Shown here: positions 24,967-36,100 of the stretch, piece after piece
Numbering within the stretch: the stretch's first letter is position 1
Layout: each line of letters begins with the position of its first letter
Origin: Planctomycetia bacterium
GTDB lineage: Bacteria > Planctomycetota > Phycisphaerae > UBA1845 > UTPLA1
Assembly (NCBI GenBank): GCA_015075745.1
Contig: JABTTW010000002.1
Span: 1-64,000, forward strand
DNA: 64,000 nucleotides
Direction: 5' to 3'
Program-made: the position numbers and the translations under genes
Notes under the pieces: model-generated
What the model saw: only the letters and a program-made list of their open reading frames with translations
Database searches by the model: none
What the model was told of the DNA's origin: nothing

Positions 24967-27654
24967 CTATCCCATCCTCCTGACGAGAATATCGATCGGA
25001 ATGATCATCAGTCCCGCGATAAGCAGCCACGACCAGAACGGCACCCAGGATGACGTGCGTCGTGCCGAGAGCGACAACCTGGCCGAACCTACATCCATGA
25101 CTTCGCCGATGCGTCTGTCCTCAACGTGCCGAAAGAACTCAGCGGATGGGCCGAGGGTGCGGAACTCCGGCGAGTAGCTGTATACGAATCCATAGGTCGT
25201 CGGTTTCTGCTCTTGGGCGCCGGACAGCATGCACACAAACTGTTGATCGCGGCCATACTCAAGTTTGTCGAAGCGGGCCTCGTGTACGCCCGGTCCGACG
25301 CGGGCCGCTTCTACTTTGTGAGGGCGCCCGCTTGAGTCCATGGCGAATAGCTCGAGGTCCACGTCATTCACGAATGCCCCGGAAGCAGTATGCGCATCGA
25401 TCTGTACGACGACCTGGTCATCTTCTAGTCGATGGGACATCTCGATCGAGATTTTTCTGGACAGATTCTCGCCGGTTATGCTGCGAACGAGTTGGCTCCA
25501 GAAGCGAGCGAATTCGTCCCATTGAATCCAGTCTTCGGCCCAACGGGGCTTGGTGTCTGAAGTGAACGCCGCCGTACGGCCGAGTCCGAATCGCCATTTG
25601 GCGAGGATCGGATCGCCCGAATCAGACGCGAGGAGCAGATTGGCTCCCGGTTTAGCTGTGGTCGCGACATAGCCCGAGAGCAGGGGGAGTTCGTCCGTGT
25701 CGATTTCGTCGAGGCATGCATCCTTGCCCACGGCGACCGGCTGGACGAGTTGCTCGACCAGCATGCTGTTGGATGCACGAAGCGCTTCGCGCGTGAAAAT
25801 CTGGGGGATGCTGTAGAAGTCGTCGGTAAAGTAGGCGCGACCGCCTCCGGCAGCCGCGATGGCCTCCATGAGGCGCATATCGGCGTCCCCTCCGATACCA
25901 ACTGACGACAGGGTGATGCCATCTGCGCTCATCGCCTGTACGAGTTCTTCGTACCCGTATCCCTGAGTCTGGCCGTCTGACAGGACAATGACGTGTTTTT
26001 TTCGAGCGTTGCTCTCGATGAGTCGCTGGTGAGCATCTTCGAGGGCGGGATAGAGAAATGTGCCGCCGCCGGCATCGAGACCGGCAATGCTCGAACCGAT
26101 CGAGGTTCGATCTCCGGCGGATGTCAGTTCGAGGATGACGCGTGCTTCTCCATCGAAACCGATGACTCCGATCTGATCGCGTGGATTGATCGCCTCGGAA
26201 GTCGCCAATGCGGCGCGCTTGGCAAGTTCGATCTTGACGCCGGACATGCTTCCCGATTTGTCGATGACGAGCATGATCGCGAGTGACGGCCGGGTCATGT
26301 CCTTCTGGATCGGCATTTTTACGGGCAGCAATTCTTCGACGGGCGTTCCGTAGTAACCGCCGAGACCAAAGCTTTGATCGCCGCCGAGCATGATGAAGCC
26401 GCCGCCAAAATCGCGGACGTAGCTGCGGATGATCTTCATTTGCGGGTAGGTGAGGCGATCGGCCGGCACATTCGACAGAATGAAAGCATCGAAGCCGAGG
26501 AGTGAAGAAATGTCCTGCGGGATGCCTGTGGCGGGTCGGGCCTCGACTTCCATGCCTTCGAGCTCCAGGGCACTCTTGAGATACGGCATCTGGTTTTCGT
26601 TCGAGTCCACGTATAGAACCCGAGCCTGTCCGGGAACGACAACCAGAGCGCGGGCGGTGTTGTTCTGCAGTTTGGTGTCGTCGCTTGCCTTGATTGAGGC
26701 TTCAATCTTGTGAAAGCCCTTGTCGCGGAAAAACATTCGCGGGACCCGAACCGTGGCCTCGCCCGGCGAAACGACGATGTCCTGCTCGTGGACCGCGACG
26801 CCGTCCTTGAAGACGCTCAGCCGCGCCGTCGTCTCGACGCTTGAAGCAACGCGGACTTCAGCAGTGAACCCTTGATTCACCTTTACCGACTGCGGCAGAA
26901 CAACTTCGGCAACAGCCACTTCGGGAGGAGGCAACTTCCCGAGCTTGACCGTGTTGATTTGAATCCCCGCCGTCGCAGCGACGTCCAGGGCGTTTTGCCA
27001 ACGGCCGAGATTCGCCTGGCCGTCGGTGAAGGCGTAGATCGTCTTTCTCTCGCCCGTGACGCCGATATTCGCCGCCAGCGTGAGGGCGCTCTCCAGGTCT
27101 GTCTGTTCGCCGATCACCTCGTCGCGGAATTTTTCGATTGAAGCGATGCGGGCCTCAAGCTTCTCAAGGGGGACTTTGTCCGGCCCGGTCTGGCCTGAGA
27201 TAAGGCGCGTCCGGTCTATGTAGAGTTGCGGCAGAAGGGTTGAATAATGGAGCTTGTCAGAGGCATCTTCCGGCCATTGCGACCAGCCTTGCTGGGAGAG
27301 AATGAGCGGTTGCGGCGTGCGCCCAAAGGCCACCATGGTGATGCGCGTGTCTTTGTCGGAAGACACGGCCTCCTTCGCGATGCGGTCGATGTCCTGAATG
27401 GCTGCGTCGAGGTTCTCCAATGTGACGCTCTGCGAATCATCCAGTAGGAATACAACGTGGTGGTGATTGGAGTGACTCAAATAGGATGGCCTTGTGATGG
27501 CCGCGAGGAGGCACAGCATACACAGGGTGCGCAGAAGCAAGCTTCCCCAGCGCGCGGCAGGCTCAAGCTGCGCGTAGCTTCTCCGCGATTGCCACGCAAG
27601 GTGGGCAAGCAGCGGGGCCAGCAGGAGCCAATACCATGCCGCTTCAAAACGCAT
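24967..27654 (-). CDS. Membrane VWA protein with glutamine-amidotransferase-like domain
   Basis: This 895-aa membrane protein is the last gene of the MoxR operon. Two N-terminal membrane segments (about 6-21, 38-56) come first. A first VWA domain follows with metal-site start DDSQS (near residue 72), then an Ig-like region (about 240-340). Next is a GATase1-like/DUF1355 region with YPQMKIIRSYVRDFGGGF and MLGGDQSFGLGGY (about 345-450), lacking a clear nucleophilic Cys. A second VWA domain has a complete metal site start DKSGSMSG (about residue 465). A C-terminal membrane segment ends the chain. VWA domains bind partners through a divalent metal. It starts two bases after the stop of the upstream VWA gene, so co-translation is likely. 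Confidence 0.88.
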   Translation of the reverse strand: MRFEAAWYWLLLAPLLAHLAWQSRRSYAQLEPAARWGSLLLRTLCMLCLLAAITRPSYLSHSNHHHVVFLLDDSQSVTLENLDAAIQDIDRIAKEAVSSDKDTRITMVAFGRTPQPLILSQQGWSQWPEDASDKLHYSTLLPQLYIDRTRLISGQTGPDKVPLEKLEARIASIEKFRDEVIGEQTDLESALTLAANIGVTGERKTIYAFTDGQANLGRWQNALDVAATAGIQINTVKLGKLPPPEVAVAEVVLPQSVKVNQGFTAEVRVASSVETTARLSVFKDGVAVHEQDIVVSPGEATVRVPRMFFRDKGFHKIEASIKASDDTKLQNNTARALVVVPGQARVLYVDSNENQMPYLKSALELEGMEVEARPATGIPQDISSLLGFDAFILSNVPADRLTYPQMKIIRSYVRDFGGGFIMLGGDQSFGLGGYYGTPVEELLPVKMPIQKDMTRPSLAIMLVIDKSGSMSGVKIELAKRAALATSEAINPRDQIGVIGFDGEARVILELTSAGDRTSIGSSIAGLDAGGGTFLYPALEDAHQRLIESNARKKHVIVLSDGQTQGYGYEELVQAMSADGITLSSVGIGGDADMRLMEAIAAAGGGRAYFTDDFYSIPQIFTREALRASNSMLVEQLVQPVAVGKDACLDEIDTDELPLLSGYVATTAKPGANLLLASDSGDPILAKWRFGLGRTAAFTSDTKPRWAEDWIQWDEFARFWSQLVRSITGENLSRKISIEMSHRLEDDQVVVQIDAHTASGAFVNDVDLELFAMDSSGRPHKVEAARVGPGVHEARFDKLEYGRDQQFVCMLSGAQEQKPTTYGFVYSYSPEFRTLGPSAEFFRHVEDRRIGEVMDVGSARLSLSARRTSSWVPFWSWLLIAGLMIIPIDILVRRMG

Positions 27655-27656
27655 TC

Positions 27657-29549
27657 TTATTCAGTCCAGCGATGGTGATAGGTCAGCCATTCGATGCCGA
27701 TCAATGTCGTCGCCGCACAGGCGAGCGCCAACCAGGGCATGGCGCCAAGCAGGCGTCCGCTGAGCACGAGTTTTTGCTCGAAGGAGGAGTCCGGCCTGGC
27801 GGGGGCAATGCGACTCTCACTTTCGTCCGCCAGGTTTACCGCGGTGTAGGCATCGTCGCCGCCGATTTGAAAACGGATCGGTGCGGGACGGGCAGTGCCG
27901 GCAAAGGTGAACCGACGGTTGGTGACGTTCAGCTCCGACGAAGCGACGCCGCTCTGATCCAATTGAGTCGCCGTCACATGTGTGATTGCGTCCGGGAGTT
28001 CGCGCAGGGGTTCAATCGTCTGACCGATTCGGTACTGATCGAGGACCCAGGCGCTTCCTTCACCGCTGAGGAAGGAAATGGCATTTCGCAGCATGAGCGG
28101 GAAGGCGACGCGAAACGGGAGATCGCTCTCCATGACGTCAAAGGCGATGCACAGTGAGGTGCGGTCCGGCTCCGAGACCAGGAAAACGAGTGGGTCGCCG
28201 GTTTCGGATTGGGCGAGGACCTGTGCGCTTTCGGGGACGTCCACGCGAACGGCCCGAGCAAGGCCCACGGCTCCGAGGTCGAGGTATTTTGTAATCTGAT
28301 GGTCACGATCGGTGATGGAGAGGGAAGGGCGTTCGAGCCGGCCGATCGACCTTGCGCCGAGCTGCTCAGGCCACTGATTTACAAAGACAAACCGCCCTCG
28401 ATCCGGCAAGCGCGCGGGCTTGCAATTGTTGAAGATTGCGACGTCCGGCGAGAACGAGCTGGTGGCATCGTCGAATTCTTCCGGCGAGAGGACGCGGCTT
28501 TCGGCCTTATCAACCAGGGAGTCCATCGCCAGAATCGCCTGTTCGAAGAAGAACGACTCGTCGGGTGGGGCCACGAGCGCGACACTCGCCTCGCGTATCG
28601 GAGGCAGGACGGCGAACGCCTCATTATCGAGCGGCAGGGCGTCTTCGCGATCCAGATAGGCGCGCAGCACGCCGCCCTGCGGGGCATTGATTGTGATTGT
28701 TCGCTCGGAACTCGTTCCGGCGTCGATCGTCATCGGCTCGATGGAAGTGATTGAACCGTCCAGCTCGAAGACGATCTTGGTCTCCACACTTGCGGCGGAT
28801 CCATTCGTCGCACGTACGAAGACATGATGCGTCAGCTCGTCTCTTTGGGGGCGTACCGCGAGTCGCGTAATGCCGAGATTGTCATTCGTCTCGCCGATCG
28901 GCCAGTGCACAATCTTGTCGTTACCGGCGATCAGCTTCTCGACGACGCCGGCGCCGCCATCCGAAATGACGACGATACAAGGTCGCTCCTTGCCGGTGAG
29001 CAATTGTGAAGCCAGCTCCACGGCGGTCTTGACATCGGAAGCGCCAAAGCAGGGCGCGATTTGCGTTGCCGCGTCGCGGACGGCCTTGCGATCGGTGGTC
29101 CACGGCTGTCGGACTCTGGGACGTATCGACGACTCGATCAGTAGCCATTCATCCATCACGGGTCGCCGGGTCGTCAGCTCGTCAACCGCCGCCAGCGCGA
29201 GCGACAGGCGCGTGGATGGGGGGTTGTCGCCCGAGGCTTCACGAGACTGCATGCTCGCGGAATTATCGACGATGATGACAATCGACTGCGGTTTGATTCG
29301 ACCGAGTGACAGCACGGGGTTCGACACAGCGAGAATCAGGCACAACACAATGAGAAGCCACAAGGCGAGGGACAGCCAGCGTTTGAGTCGCTGAAAGAGC
29401 GATCGTACCTGCGTTTTTCCCGCCAGCTCGCGCCAGAATTCGATTGCGGGCACGGTCTGGCGGCGGCGTTTGATCTTCAACAGGTACATCGCCACGACGG
29501 CGGGGATGACCAGTGCAAGCCAGAGGCCGGAAGGCGCGAGGAGGTTCAT
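27657..29549 (-). CDS. BatA-type membrane VWA protein
   Basis: This 630-aa membrane protein begins with the aerotolerance-regulator N-terminal region (PF07584-like; MNLLAPSGLWLALVIPAVVA and LKIKRRRQTVPAIEFW). A second membrane segment (LALWLLIVLCLILAVSNPV) is followed by a VWA domain with metal-site start DNSAS (near residue 95). A long beta-rich region and a C-terminal membrane helix complete it. It overlaps the upstream DUF58 gene by four bases (ATGA type). In Bat systems, such proteins are thought to be acted on by the MoxR ATPase. The molecular role is unproven. Confidence 0.88.
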   Translation of the reverse strand: MNLLAPSGLWLALVIPAVVAMYLLKIKRRRQTVPAIEFWRELAGKTQVRSLFQRLKRWLSLALWLLIVLCLILAVSNPVLSLGRIKPQSIVIIVDNSASMQSREASGDNPPSTRLSLALAAVDELTTRRPVMDEWLLIESSIRPRVRQPWTTDRKAVRDAATQIAPCFGASDVKTAVELASQLLTGKERPCIVVISDGGAGVVEKLIAGNDKIVHWPIGETNDNLGITRLAVRPQRDELTHHVFVRATNGSAASVETKIVFELDGSITSIEPMTIDAGTSSERTITINAPQGGVLRAYLDREDALPLDNEAFAVLPPIREASVALVAPPDESFFFEQAILAMDSLVDKAESRVLSPEEFDDATSSFSPDVAIFNNCKPARLPDRGRFVFVNQWPEQLGARSIGRLERPSLSITDRDHQITKYLDLGAVGLARAVRVDVPESAQVLAQSETGDPLVFLVSEPDRTSLCIAFDVMESDLPFRVAFPLMLRNAISFLSGEGSAWVLDQYRIGQTIEPLRELPDAITHVTATQLDQSGVASSELNVTNRRFTFAGTARPAPIRFQIGGDDAYTAVNLADESESRIAPARPDSSFEQKLVLSGRLLGAMPWLALACAATTLIGIEWLTYHHRWTE

Positions 29550-30427
29550 GACAAGAGCCCTCCTCGTTGCAGAATATCACGGATAAAATTGTCGAATGCG
29601 GTATCGCTGCGCGTTTGGGCGTAGCCGATGGCGTGCCGCATGCTGTATGCGCGAAGATCCTTTCCAAACCGATCGTATTCCTGCTTGTATCTGCGAAGCA
29701 TGGAATCGGTGATTGTCAGGTCCTCGATTTCTGACGATTCGCTGTCCTGAAGTCGCAGTTCGCCGCGGATGGGGGGGTCCAGTTCCCAGGCCGATGTCAT
29801 TTGAATGACGTAAAGCTGGTGTTTGAAGAATCGCAACTGGTCGAGAGCCCGCCGCGCACTTTGAAGCCCGTAGAAATCCGAGAGGATCACGATCAAGCTG
29901 GGGCGTCGTACGCGGGAGACGAAGGCTCGGGACATGCTGACGAGATCGGTTCGACCGTCCGGTCGCAATTGTTGGAGATACTCCAGCAGGCCGAAGACTT
30001 TGCCGCGACCGCGCATTCTGGTGCGACCGGTCTTCAGATCGGCGGAAAACGGCACGACCCCGGCCGAGTCCATGTTTGACATGCCGATGTAGGCCAGCGC
30101 GGCGGCGATTCGCCGGGCATGGTCGAACTTACTCGGCTCGCCAAAGGTCATGGAGCCGCTGCCGTCAAGGAGTATCCAGAGATCGAGTTCCTCCTCCTGG
30201 CGATAGAGCTTGATGACCAGCTCCCCCAGTCGGGCGTAGACAGCCCAATCGACGGTGCGAGGATCATCCCCTGGGCTGTACTCACGGAAATCCTTGAACT
30301 CGATGCTGGCGCCTTTCTTGACGCTGGCGCGGAGGGCCTGTTGCCGGCCAAAGATCAGTCGCCGCGCAATCAGGTCGAGGTACTCGAGCTTCTTGAGGAA
30401 GTCCTTGTCGAACAAGGCGTCAGCCAT
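29546..30427 (-). CDS. DUF58 protein with VWA-like fold
   Basis: This 293-aa cytoplasmic protein carries the DUF58 signature (EFKDFREYSPGDDPRTVDWAVYAR) followed by a VWA-like region with DGSGSM. DUF58 proteins are encoded next to MoxR ATPases almost universally and are presumed to be their substrates or adaptors. It lies 21 bases after the MoxR gene and overlaps the BatA-type gene by four bases. Confidence 0.92.
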   Translation of the reverse strand: MADALFDKDFLKKLEYLDLIARRLIFGRQQALRASVKKGASIEFKDFREYSPGDDPRTVDWAVYARLGELVIKLYRQEEELDLWILLDGSGSMTFGEPSKFDHARRIAAALAYIGMSNMDSAGVVPFSADLKTGRTRMRGRGKVFGLLEYLQQLRPDGRTDLVSMSRAFVSRVRRPSLIVILSDFYGLQSARRALDQLRFFKHQLYVIQMTSAWELDPPIRGELRLQDSESSEIEDLTITDSMLRRYKQEYDRFGKDLRAYSMRHAIGYAQTRSDTAFDNFIRDILQRGGLLS

Positions 30428-30448
30428 GGTGTAACCGCCGGGATGAAG

Positions 30449-31459
30449 TCATCGCGCGGCCACAGCGGCCGGCTCGGAAACGAGTTCAAGGATGTCGAGG
30501 AGGATCGCGTCTGTTGAGACGTTTTCAGCCTCCGCTTCGAAGTTGCGAATGATCCGATGGCGCAAGGCGGGTCGGACGATTTCACGAATGTCCTCGCAAC
30601 TGACGTTATACCGGTCGGCCATCAGGGCGCGGACCTTTCCGGCAAGGATCAGCGTCTGCACGCCGCGCGGACTGACGCCATAGCGAACGAACTGACGCAC
30701 CATCGGCGTCGCCTTGTCGTTGTCAGGATGCGTCGCGAGGGCGACTCTTGCCGCATAGCGCTTCACGAAGTCCGCGACGAGAACCTGCCGAACCGTGTGC
30801 TGCATCTGTGAGATGTCATCGCGTGAGAGTGCCGGCTGAATTTCCACGAGATCGTCGCCGGTTGTGCGATCGATGATCCCCAGCAGTTCCTCCTCGCCCT
30901 GCGGCATTACATTCACTTTGAAGAAGAAGCGATCGACCTGGGCCTCGGGCAGAGGATACGTGCCTTCCATCTCGATGGGGTTTTGCGTGGCCAGCACCCA
31001 GAATGGGTCGGGCAGAACGTGCGTCGTTCCTCCGACGGTAACGCGCTGCTCCTGCATGGCTTCGAGAATGGCAGATTGTGTCTTCGGCGTGGCGCGATTG
31101 ATTTCATCGGCCAGGACGAGATGGGCAAAGATCGGCCCGGGCTGAAAGCGAAATTGTCGGCCCCCGTGTTCGTCGTCGTGGATGATGTTGGTGCCGGTGA
31201 TGTCGGCAGGCATGAGATCGGGCGTGAATTGTATCCGGCGAAACGAGAGATGCGTGGCTTCGCTGATGGTTCGGACCAGGAGCGTCTTGCCGAGACCCGG
31301 CACGCCTTCGAGCAGGACGTGGCCGCCGGCGAACATCGCCGTGAGAACCTGATCCACAACGTCGGCATATCCGACGATGCGCCGGCCGATTTCGGCTTTT
31401 AGCCGATCGAAGTTTTCTTGAAATAGCACAACGCTTTCGCGACTGATGTCATGTTCCAT
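30449..31459 (-). CDS. MoxR-family AAA+ ATPase
   Basis: This 336-aa cytoplasmic ATPase shows Walker A GVPGLGKT (K58), Walker B LVLADEINRA (around 117), the MoxR hallmarks TPDLMPADITGTN, ATQNPIEMEGTYPLPEAQ and DRFFFK, and a C-terminal lid region. MoxR proteins are chaperone-like and remodel VWA-domain partners, here probably the DUF58 and two membrane VWA proteins encoded just downstream. The preceding gene ends 93 bases upstream. Confidence 0.95.
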   Translation of the reverse strand: MEHDISRESVVLFQENFDRLKAEIGRRIVGYADVVDQVLTAMFAGGHVLLEGVPGLGKTLLVRTISEATHLSFRRIQFTPDLMPADITGTNIIHDDEHGGRQFRFQPGPIFAHLVLADEINRATPKTQSAILEAMQEQRVTVGGTTHVLPDPFWVLATQNPIEMEGTYPLPEAQVDRFFFKVNVMPQGEEELLGIIDRTTGDDLVEIQPALSRDDISQMQHTVRQVLVADFVKRYAARVALATHPDNDKATPMVRQFVRYGVSPRGVQTLILAGKVRALMADRYNVSCEDIREIVRPALRHRIIRNFEAEAENVSTDAILLDILELVSEPAAVAAR

Positions 31460-31552
31460 GCGTCACCCGGGAAACGGGGCCCAAGGGGGTTAACAGAATT
31501 CAAACGCGTTTTGGTTTAGTGCAAGATCGAGAGCGGTGTCTCCGGGGAGGGT

Positions 31553-33112
31553 CTAATCCTCCGAAGTCGGCTCGGAGGCACCATCCGCCGGTTGGATCCC
31601 CTCAAAGTATCGCCGCAGGTATTCACGGTAGGAATGCGGGACGGATTCGATGGCAAGGTCGGCTTCCGCCTTCTGAACAAACTCAGCGTAAACTTCCTTG
31701 TAGGGCATGGCGCTCTCGACCCGCTCATCCTTGGAGACGACGGAGAAACTCGTCTGGCGACCGCCTTGTTCCTTGATTTCCGCGAGGGCCGGCGTTCGCT
31801 GGCCGGCAGCGCGGTTCATCTGATTGGTGAGCCAGTTGTCGGCCGTACCCCAGCCCGCCTTACTGCCGCCCTGCTTGTTGCTGCGCCGGACAAAATTACC
31901 ATTACTGCACGAGGCGCACTTGCCGCACTTGCCACTCTTGCAGGTGCTGCAACTCTTGCATTCATTAAGGCGGCGCTTCAGCGAATCGAGCATGCTGCAG
32001 GCTTTGCACGCCTTGTCGCACTCCCTCAGATTCTCGGCGTTCTTCCGTAGCATGCGCGACAGCTCATTCATCGTGTTGGAGAGCTTGCTGCTGTTCATCG
32101 ACGATGCAGCCGTTGCGCACTGCTTACATGCATGACTGAGTTCATCGTGGGATTGGGTGGCTTCCGCCAGACGATCGAAATCTGAAGCGGTCGCTTCGAA
32201 CTCTTCCGCGGAGAGCTTCCGGGAGCCGTCGCCGATCTGCTTCGAGAGCGATTTGAGCGCCTTGGCGGCCTTCGAGTAGTTGCCCGATTTCAACTCCTGG
32301 GCGAACTGCTGCAGGGCAGCGGATGATCGCACCGCCTTTGAAGCCTGGCGCATCGAAAGATTTCGGCCCGGCAAGTTCCGTCGGCGCTCGTCCAACTGTG
32401 TTTGCAGTTTGGCGATCTGCTCGAAGACCTCCTTGACCTGCGGCTTTTTCTCCAGCATGGAGGCCAGCTTTTCAAATTCGCGGCGGAGTTCCTCTTCTTC
32501 CGGCGTTTCGGGCTTCGGAAGCTGATCCAGCTCTTCTTTAAGCTCATTGTGCAGTTCGCTCCACTGGTCCGCCGTCACTTCCGGCGGGGTTGTCGGCGTC
32601 GCATCGGTTTTGGGAGCGGGAGCCAGCCAGAGGAACAACGCGAGTGCCGCGGCGGGCAGAGGGAGGAGTCTCAGTTCCCTCGGTGCGCGAATGGGCAGGG
32701 CGTTTTCGACGGGTACATCGTGAATCGAGGCAATGGCGTCCTGTGTCACCAGCTTCACACGCGCTGACCGGTGGTGCTCTCTTAGTTGAAGCGCGCTGGC
32801 GAAGCGATCCTCGCTGTTTGATGCGCGGTCCATTGCCCGGGCGATTCGGAGACTATCGACTCGGAATATGGCGCCCATGATCGCACCGACGGCGCAACCC
32901 AGCGGTGCGAAGGAGAGGACGGCCCATGGCGAGAGCCACGGCGCTTCCGCAGTGCCTAGAAATATGCGCGTCGCACCCAAGATTGCCGCCGCAGCGGCAC
33001 CGTACAGCAAACCCAATGATGCGAACTCGACGACGTGAACAATTCGCTGCCGACGGCGCAGGGCTTCTAGTACCTGCTTTATTGAGTCTGTTGGTGTTTC
33101 GATAGGGCTCAT
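31553..33112 (-). CDS. Membrane coiled-coil protein with Cys-rich segment
   Basis: This 519-aa protein has two N-terminal membrane segments (GLLYGAAAAAILGATRIF and WAVLSFAPLGCAVGAIMGAI). A third (LLPLPAAALALFLWLA) ends near residue 162. A long Glu/Lys/Leu-rich coiled coil (about 180-330) follows. Then comes a cluster of eleven cysteines (about 327-401), including CDKACKAC and CKSCSTCKSGKCGKC. The C-terminal 100 residues are soluble. The layout resembles the large membrane proteins (DUF4175-like) that accompany MoxR/Bat operons, but the Cys cluster is unusual and may bind metal or form disulfides. Its ATG overlaps the stop of the giant TPR gene by four bases. Confidence 0.8.
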   Translation of the reverse strand: MSPIETPTDSIKQVLEALRRRQRIVHVVEFASLGLLYGAAAAAILGATRIFLGTAEAPWLSPWAVLSFAPLGCAVGAIMGAIFRVDSLRIARAMDRASNSEDRFASALQLREHHRSARVKLVTQDAIASIHDVPVENALPIRAPRELRLLPLPAAALALFLWLAPAPKTDATPTTPPEVTADQWSELHNELKEELDQLPKPETPEEEELRREFEKLASMLEKKPQVKEVFEQIAKLQTQLDERRRNLPGRNLSMRQASKAVRSSAALQQFAQELKSGNYSKAAKALKSLSKQIGDGSRKLSAEEFEATASDFDRLAEATQSHDELSHACKQCATAASSMNSSKLSNTMNELSRMLRKNAENLRECDKACKACSMLDSLKRRLNECKSCSTCKSGKCGKCASCSNGNFVRRSNKQGGSKAGWGTADNWLTNQMNRAAGQRTPALAEIKEQGGRQTSFSVVSKDERVESAMPYKEVYAEFVQKAEADLAIESVPHSYREYLRRYFEGIQPADGASEPTSED

Positions 33113-36100
33113 TCAAGCAACTCCCCGGCCTCCTTGGCCAGTTTGTGATTCGGACTCCGCCAGATCGCCTGTCGCAGCAGCGATGCCGCCGCCAGCTTTT
33201 CGCCCGCGTGATGTGCAGAGATGCCGGCCTGAAACATTGTCATATTCGAGCTTACCAGAGACGGCACGCTGAAGTTCATTTGCCGCGAGCGATTGCGCGC
33301 AAGATCATTCAGTTCACCGCGAGCAATGATGCCGCTGTATAGCCTCCAGGCGTCGTCGTATTTCTTGAGCTTGAACAGATATCCGGCCTCCTTCAGACCT
33401 GCTGGGTCGATACTCGGGTCGCGCCGGCGCGCCTCGCAGAACGCAGCATAGGCGCGTTCCTTATCGCGGCCCATGGCTTTCGTATTGTACAGTCCCTCGA
33501 GCTTGAGATAGGGGTTGGCTGCGAGGGGCGAGTTCCGGGCTTCTTCCTGCCAGTATTGCTCGACTTGTCCGGCAATCTCGCGGCCTTCCGCCGTTTGACC
33601 GCTCCGGGTGAGATAATCCGCCTTGGTTGAAAGGAGCGCCATGCGTTCCGAGGCGGCGGCATCCTCTTTCAGCCGTTCGATGGATGCGTTCACAATGTGG
33701 GCCGCGCGGTCAAAGAGACGGTGGCGTGCATAGGCTTCTCGGATCTCATCGACCGTGACATCTTCGGGGCGAACCTGGGGATCGAAACGGACACCCAATG
33801 TCGTCGCGAGGGCGGAGATGGTGAAAGCATTTCGGATACCGGAACCGCCAGGAAGAAAGCTACGCTGTGGAAACATCATGGGGAAGTACATCCCGCTGTA
33901 ACTCATCGAGCTATACGATCTTTGGATATTGCGGAAACCGCGTGAACCGAGAGGTTCCAGGAGTGCTTCATCAGGCCGAAGTTTGGTGGGCGCCTCCATA
34001 CGACAATTCGCCAGCAACTCAGACTCAAGGGCATCCGCCTCGGTCGCCCTGCCCTGATGTGCGAGGAGCATGAGTCTCATGAGCTTGGCGTCGTTTTCGA
34101 TCTGCGCTCCCATCGGTTCGATCAGCAAGAGCAATCGCTCGATGCGATCAAAATCCCCGATTTCGAAACACGAACGGAAGTAATCGGTGAGCAGCGGCGA
34201 CTTGAGCAGATCCTCTCCGGTCGAGGCTTTTTCGATGAGTGTGATGATTTGCGTGGGTTCGCGCTTCGCTTTATGGAACGCGATCAGTTGTCTGATGGTA
34301 TTGGACGCCTCCCAACCGGGGCCGATCTGGGCGGCGAGAGAAAGGAGCCTGTCCCTGGCCTCTGGATCGATCATCGCGAACCGCCAAAGTTCGTTCGGCG
34401 GGCCGACGAGTTCAGAGGTCAGTGCGTTATCATCGGATTCTTCATCTTTTTCCGGGAGGGTGAAGAACATGGCCGATCGAATGGTATTTGCGATTTGATC
34501 GCCCATGCGGTTGTAGCTGTACCATCTCCAGTTGTAGGAATTGCTGTTTCGGTTTGAGGTATTCGTCTGCTCCTTGCGCAGCTTCATGACAAGTTCGTCC
34601 ACCGCCTTGTCTCGCCACTTTCGGGCTTCCGCCTCCTTTCCGACAGCCGCGTAGGCCTCGCTCAGCGGATACTGCATATCCGGTGAAATTCGACTTCCGA
34701 GGGACTCGAGTGATTCGATCAGCGGCTCGAAGGACCTGTATTTGAGAAGCATGTCATGGTCGGCGGATCGCCAATCGGCATCAAAGGTCGTCTGAGCAGG
34801 ATTATTTCCGCCGAACGGATCGTTATAGTAGTACGTCGTTGTACCGCCCATGACTGAGATCGTTCTGTATGAGCCGGAATTGCCGGAGCCTGCCGTCTGC
34901 GCCTCGGCCTTTGCATATCGTTCCTGTAATTGCAATCGCCGAGTCACGGCTTCGGGGTCGTTCGAGCGACATAGCAGAGTCAACTGCAATTGCTCATGCG
35001 ATTTCCAGAGTTCCTCATAAAACCGCGGGCCGGGCATGTTGTTCTGTCGTCCGCCCGGTTGGATTACCTGTTGCAGCAGACTCGAGAAGGACATCGTCAG
35101 GCCGAGAATGCCCGACGCATCGAGATCGCGGGCCTGCATGCTCTTGACCCATTCACCGGTTGAGTCGCTGATCGAAGGGGCGGGCGGGCGCTGCCAGACT
35201 TGATGCCGGCGCTCCGCCAGCCAACTGACAAAGTCTTCATTGGTTCGGACAGCCGCTTCGATGTTTCCGGCAAGCAAGCTTGCAAAGACGAGTCCTCGTC
35301 GTGCCCGGTCGTTGGCGGAATCAGCGTCAACCGCAGCGGCAAAAGCCTCGACGCCGGCATCTGGGCCCCGTTCAACGATGGCGAGCATCGCCCGATCCTC
35401 ACGACGATCGGGCTCGAGCTTGGTCTCGGCTCCGGCCAACTTTGCCTGTTCGAGAATCGTTCGCAAGGCAAGATACCAAGGCGAATTTTCGTCGAGTGCA
35501 GCGCTGTCCTGCCAGAGTTTTTCGAGCGCCAGCTCGGCGGCGTCCGACCACCTCGAAGATCGCATGTAAAGGCGGCACAATACGCTTCCCGCCGGGTCGG
35601 TCAGTTTGCCGCGACGATTGCACCCCTCCAGGAAGCTAACGAGCCGATCATATTCATGCATCGCGACGAGGAGGCTGGTCAATTGCTCAGACCATGAATC
35701 GAGTTCCTGCGCGGCGGATCGCTTCAGGTGCTCGTCGATGAGTGACAGGCATGCATCCTTGTCGTCCTGCATCAGCCGCAGGAACGCTTCGCATAGCCGC
35801 ATCTTTTCGGCCGCCTCCGGCGATTCCTTCTTTAAGGAGGAGATGACCTCAAGGGCGTCCTTCCATTCTTCGAGCTGCATGCAAGCGTGGAGCAATTCGG
35901 TGAGGATGGTCTCATCCGTCGGCCGAGACGCGCGCCAGGCGGTCAGCGCTTCTCTGGCCTCGGTCCATCGTCGATCCCTGATGAGCAGGCTCAGCACGAG
36001 CTTGGACAGTCGCTTGTCATCGGGGTTGGCGGTGGCCTCCTTGCGGAGTTCGGTAAGCGTTTCGTCGAGCAGTCTTCCGCGACGGAGGACATCGTGCAGA

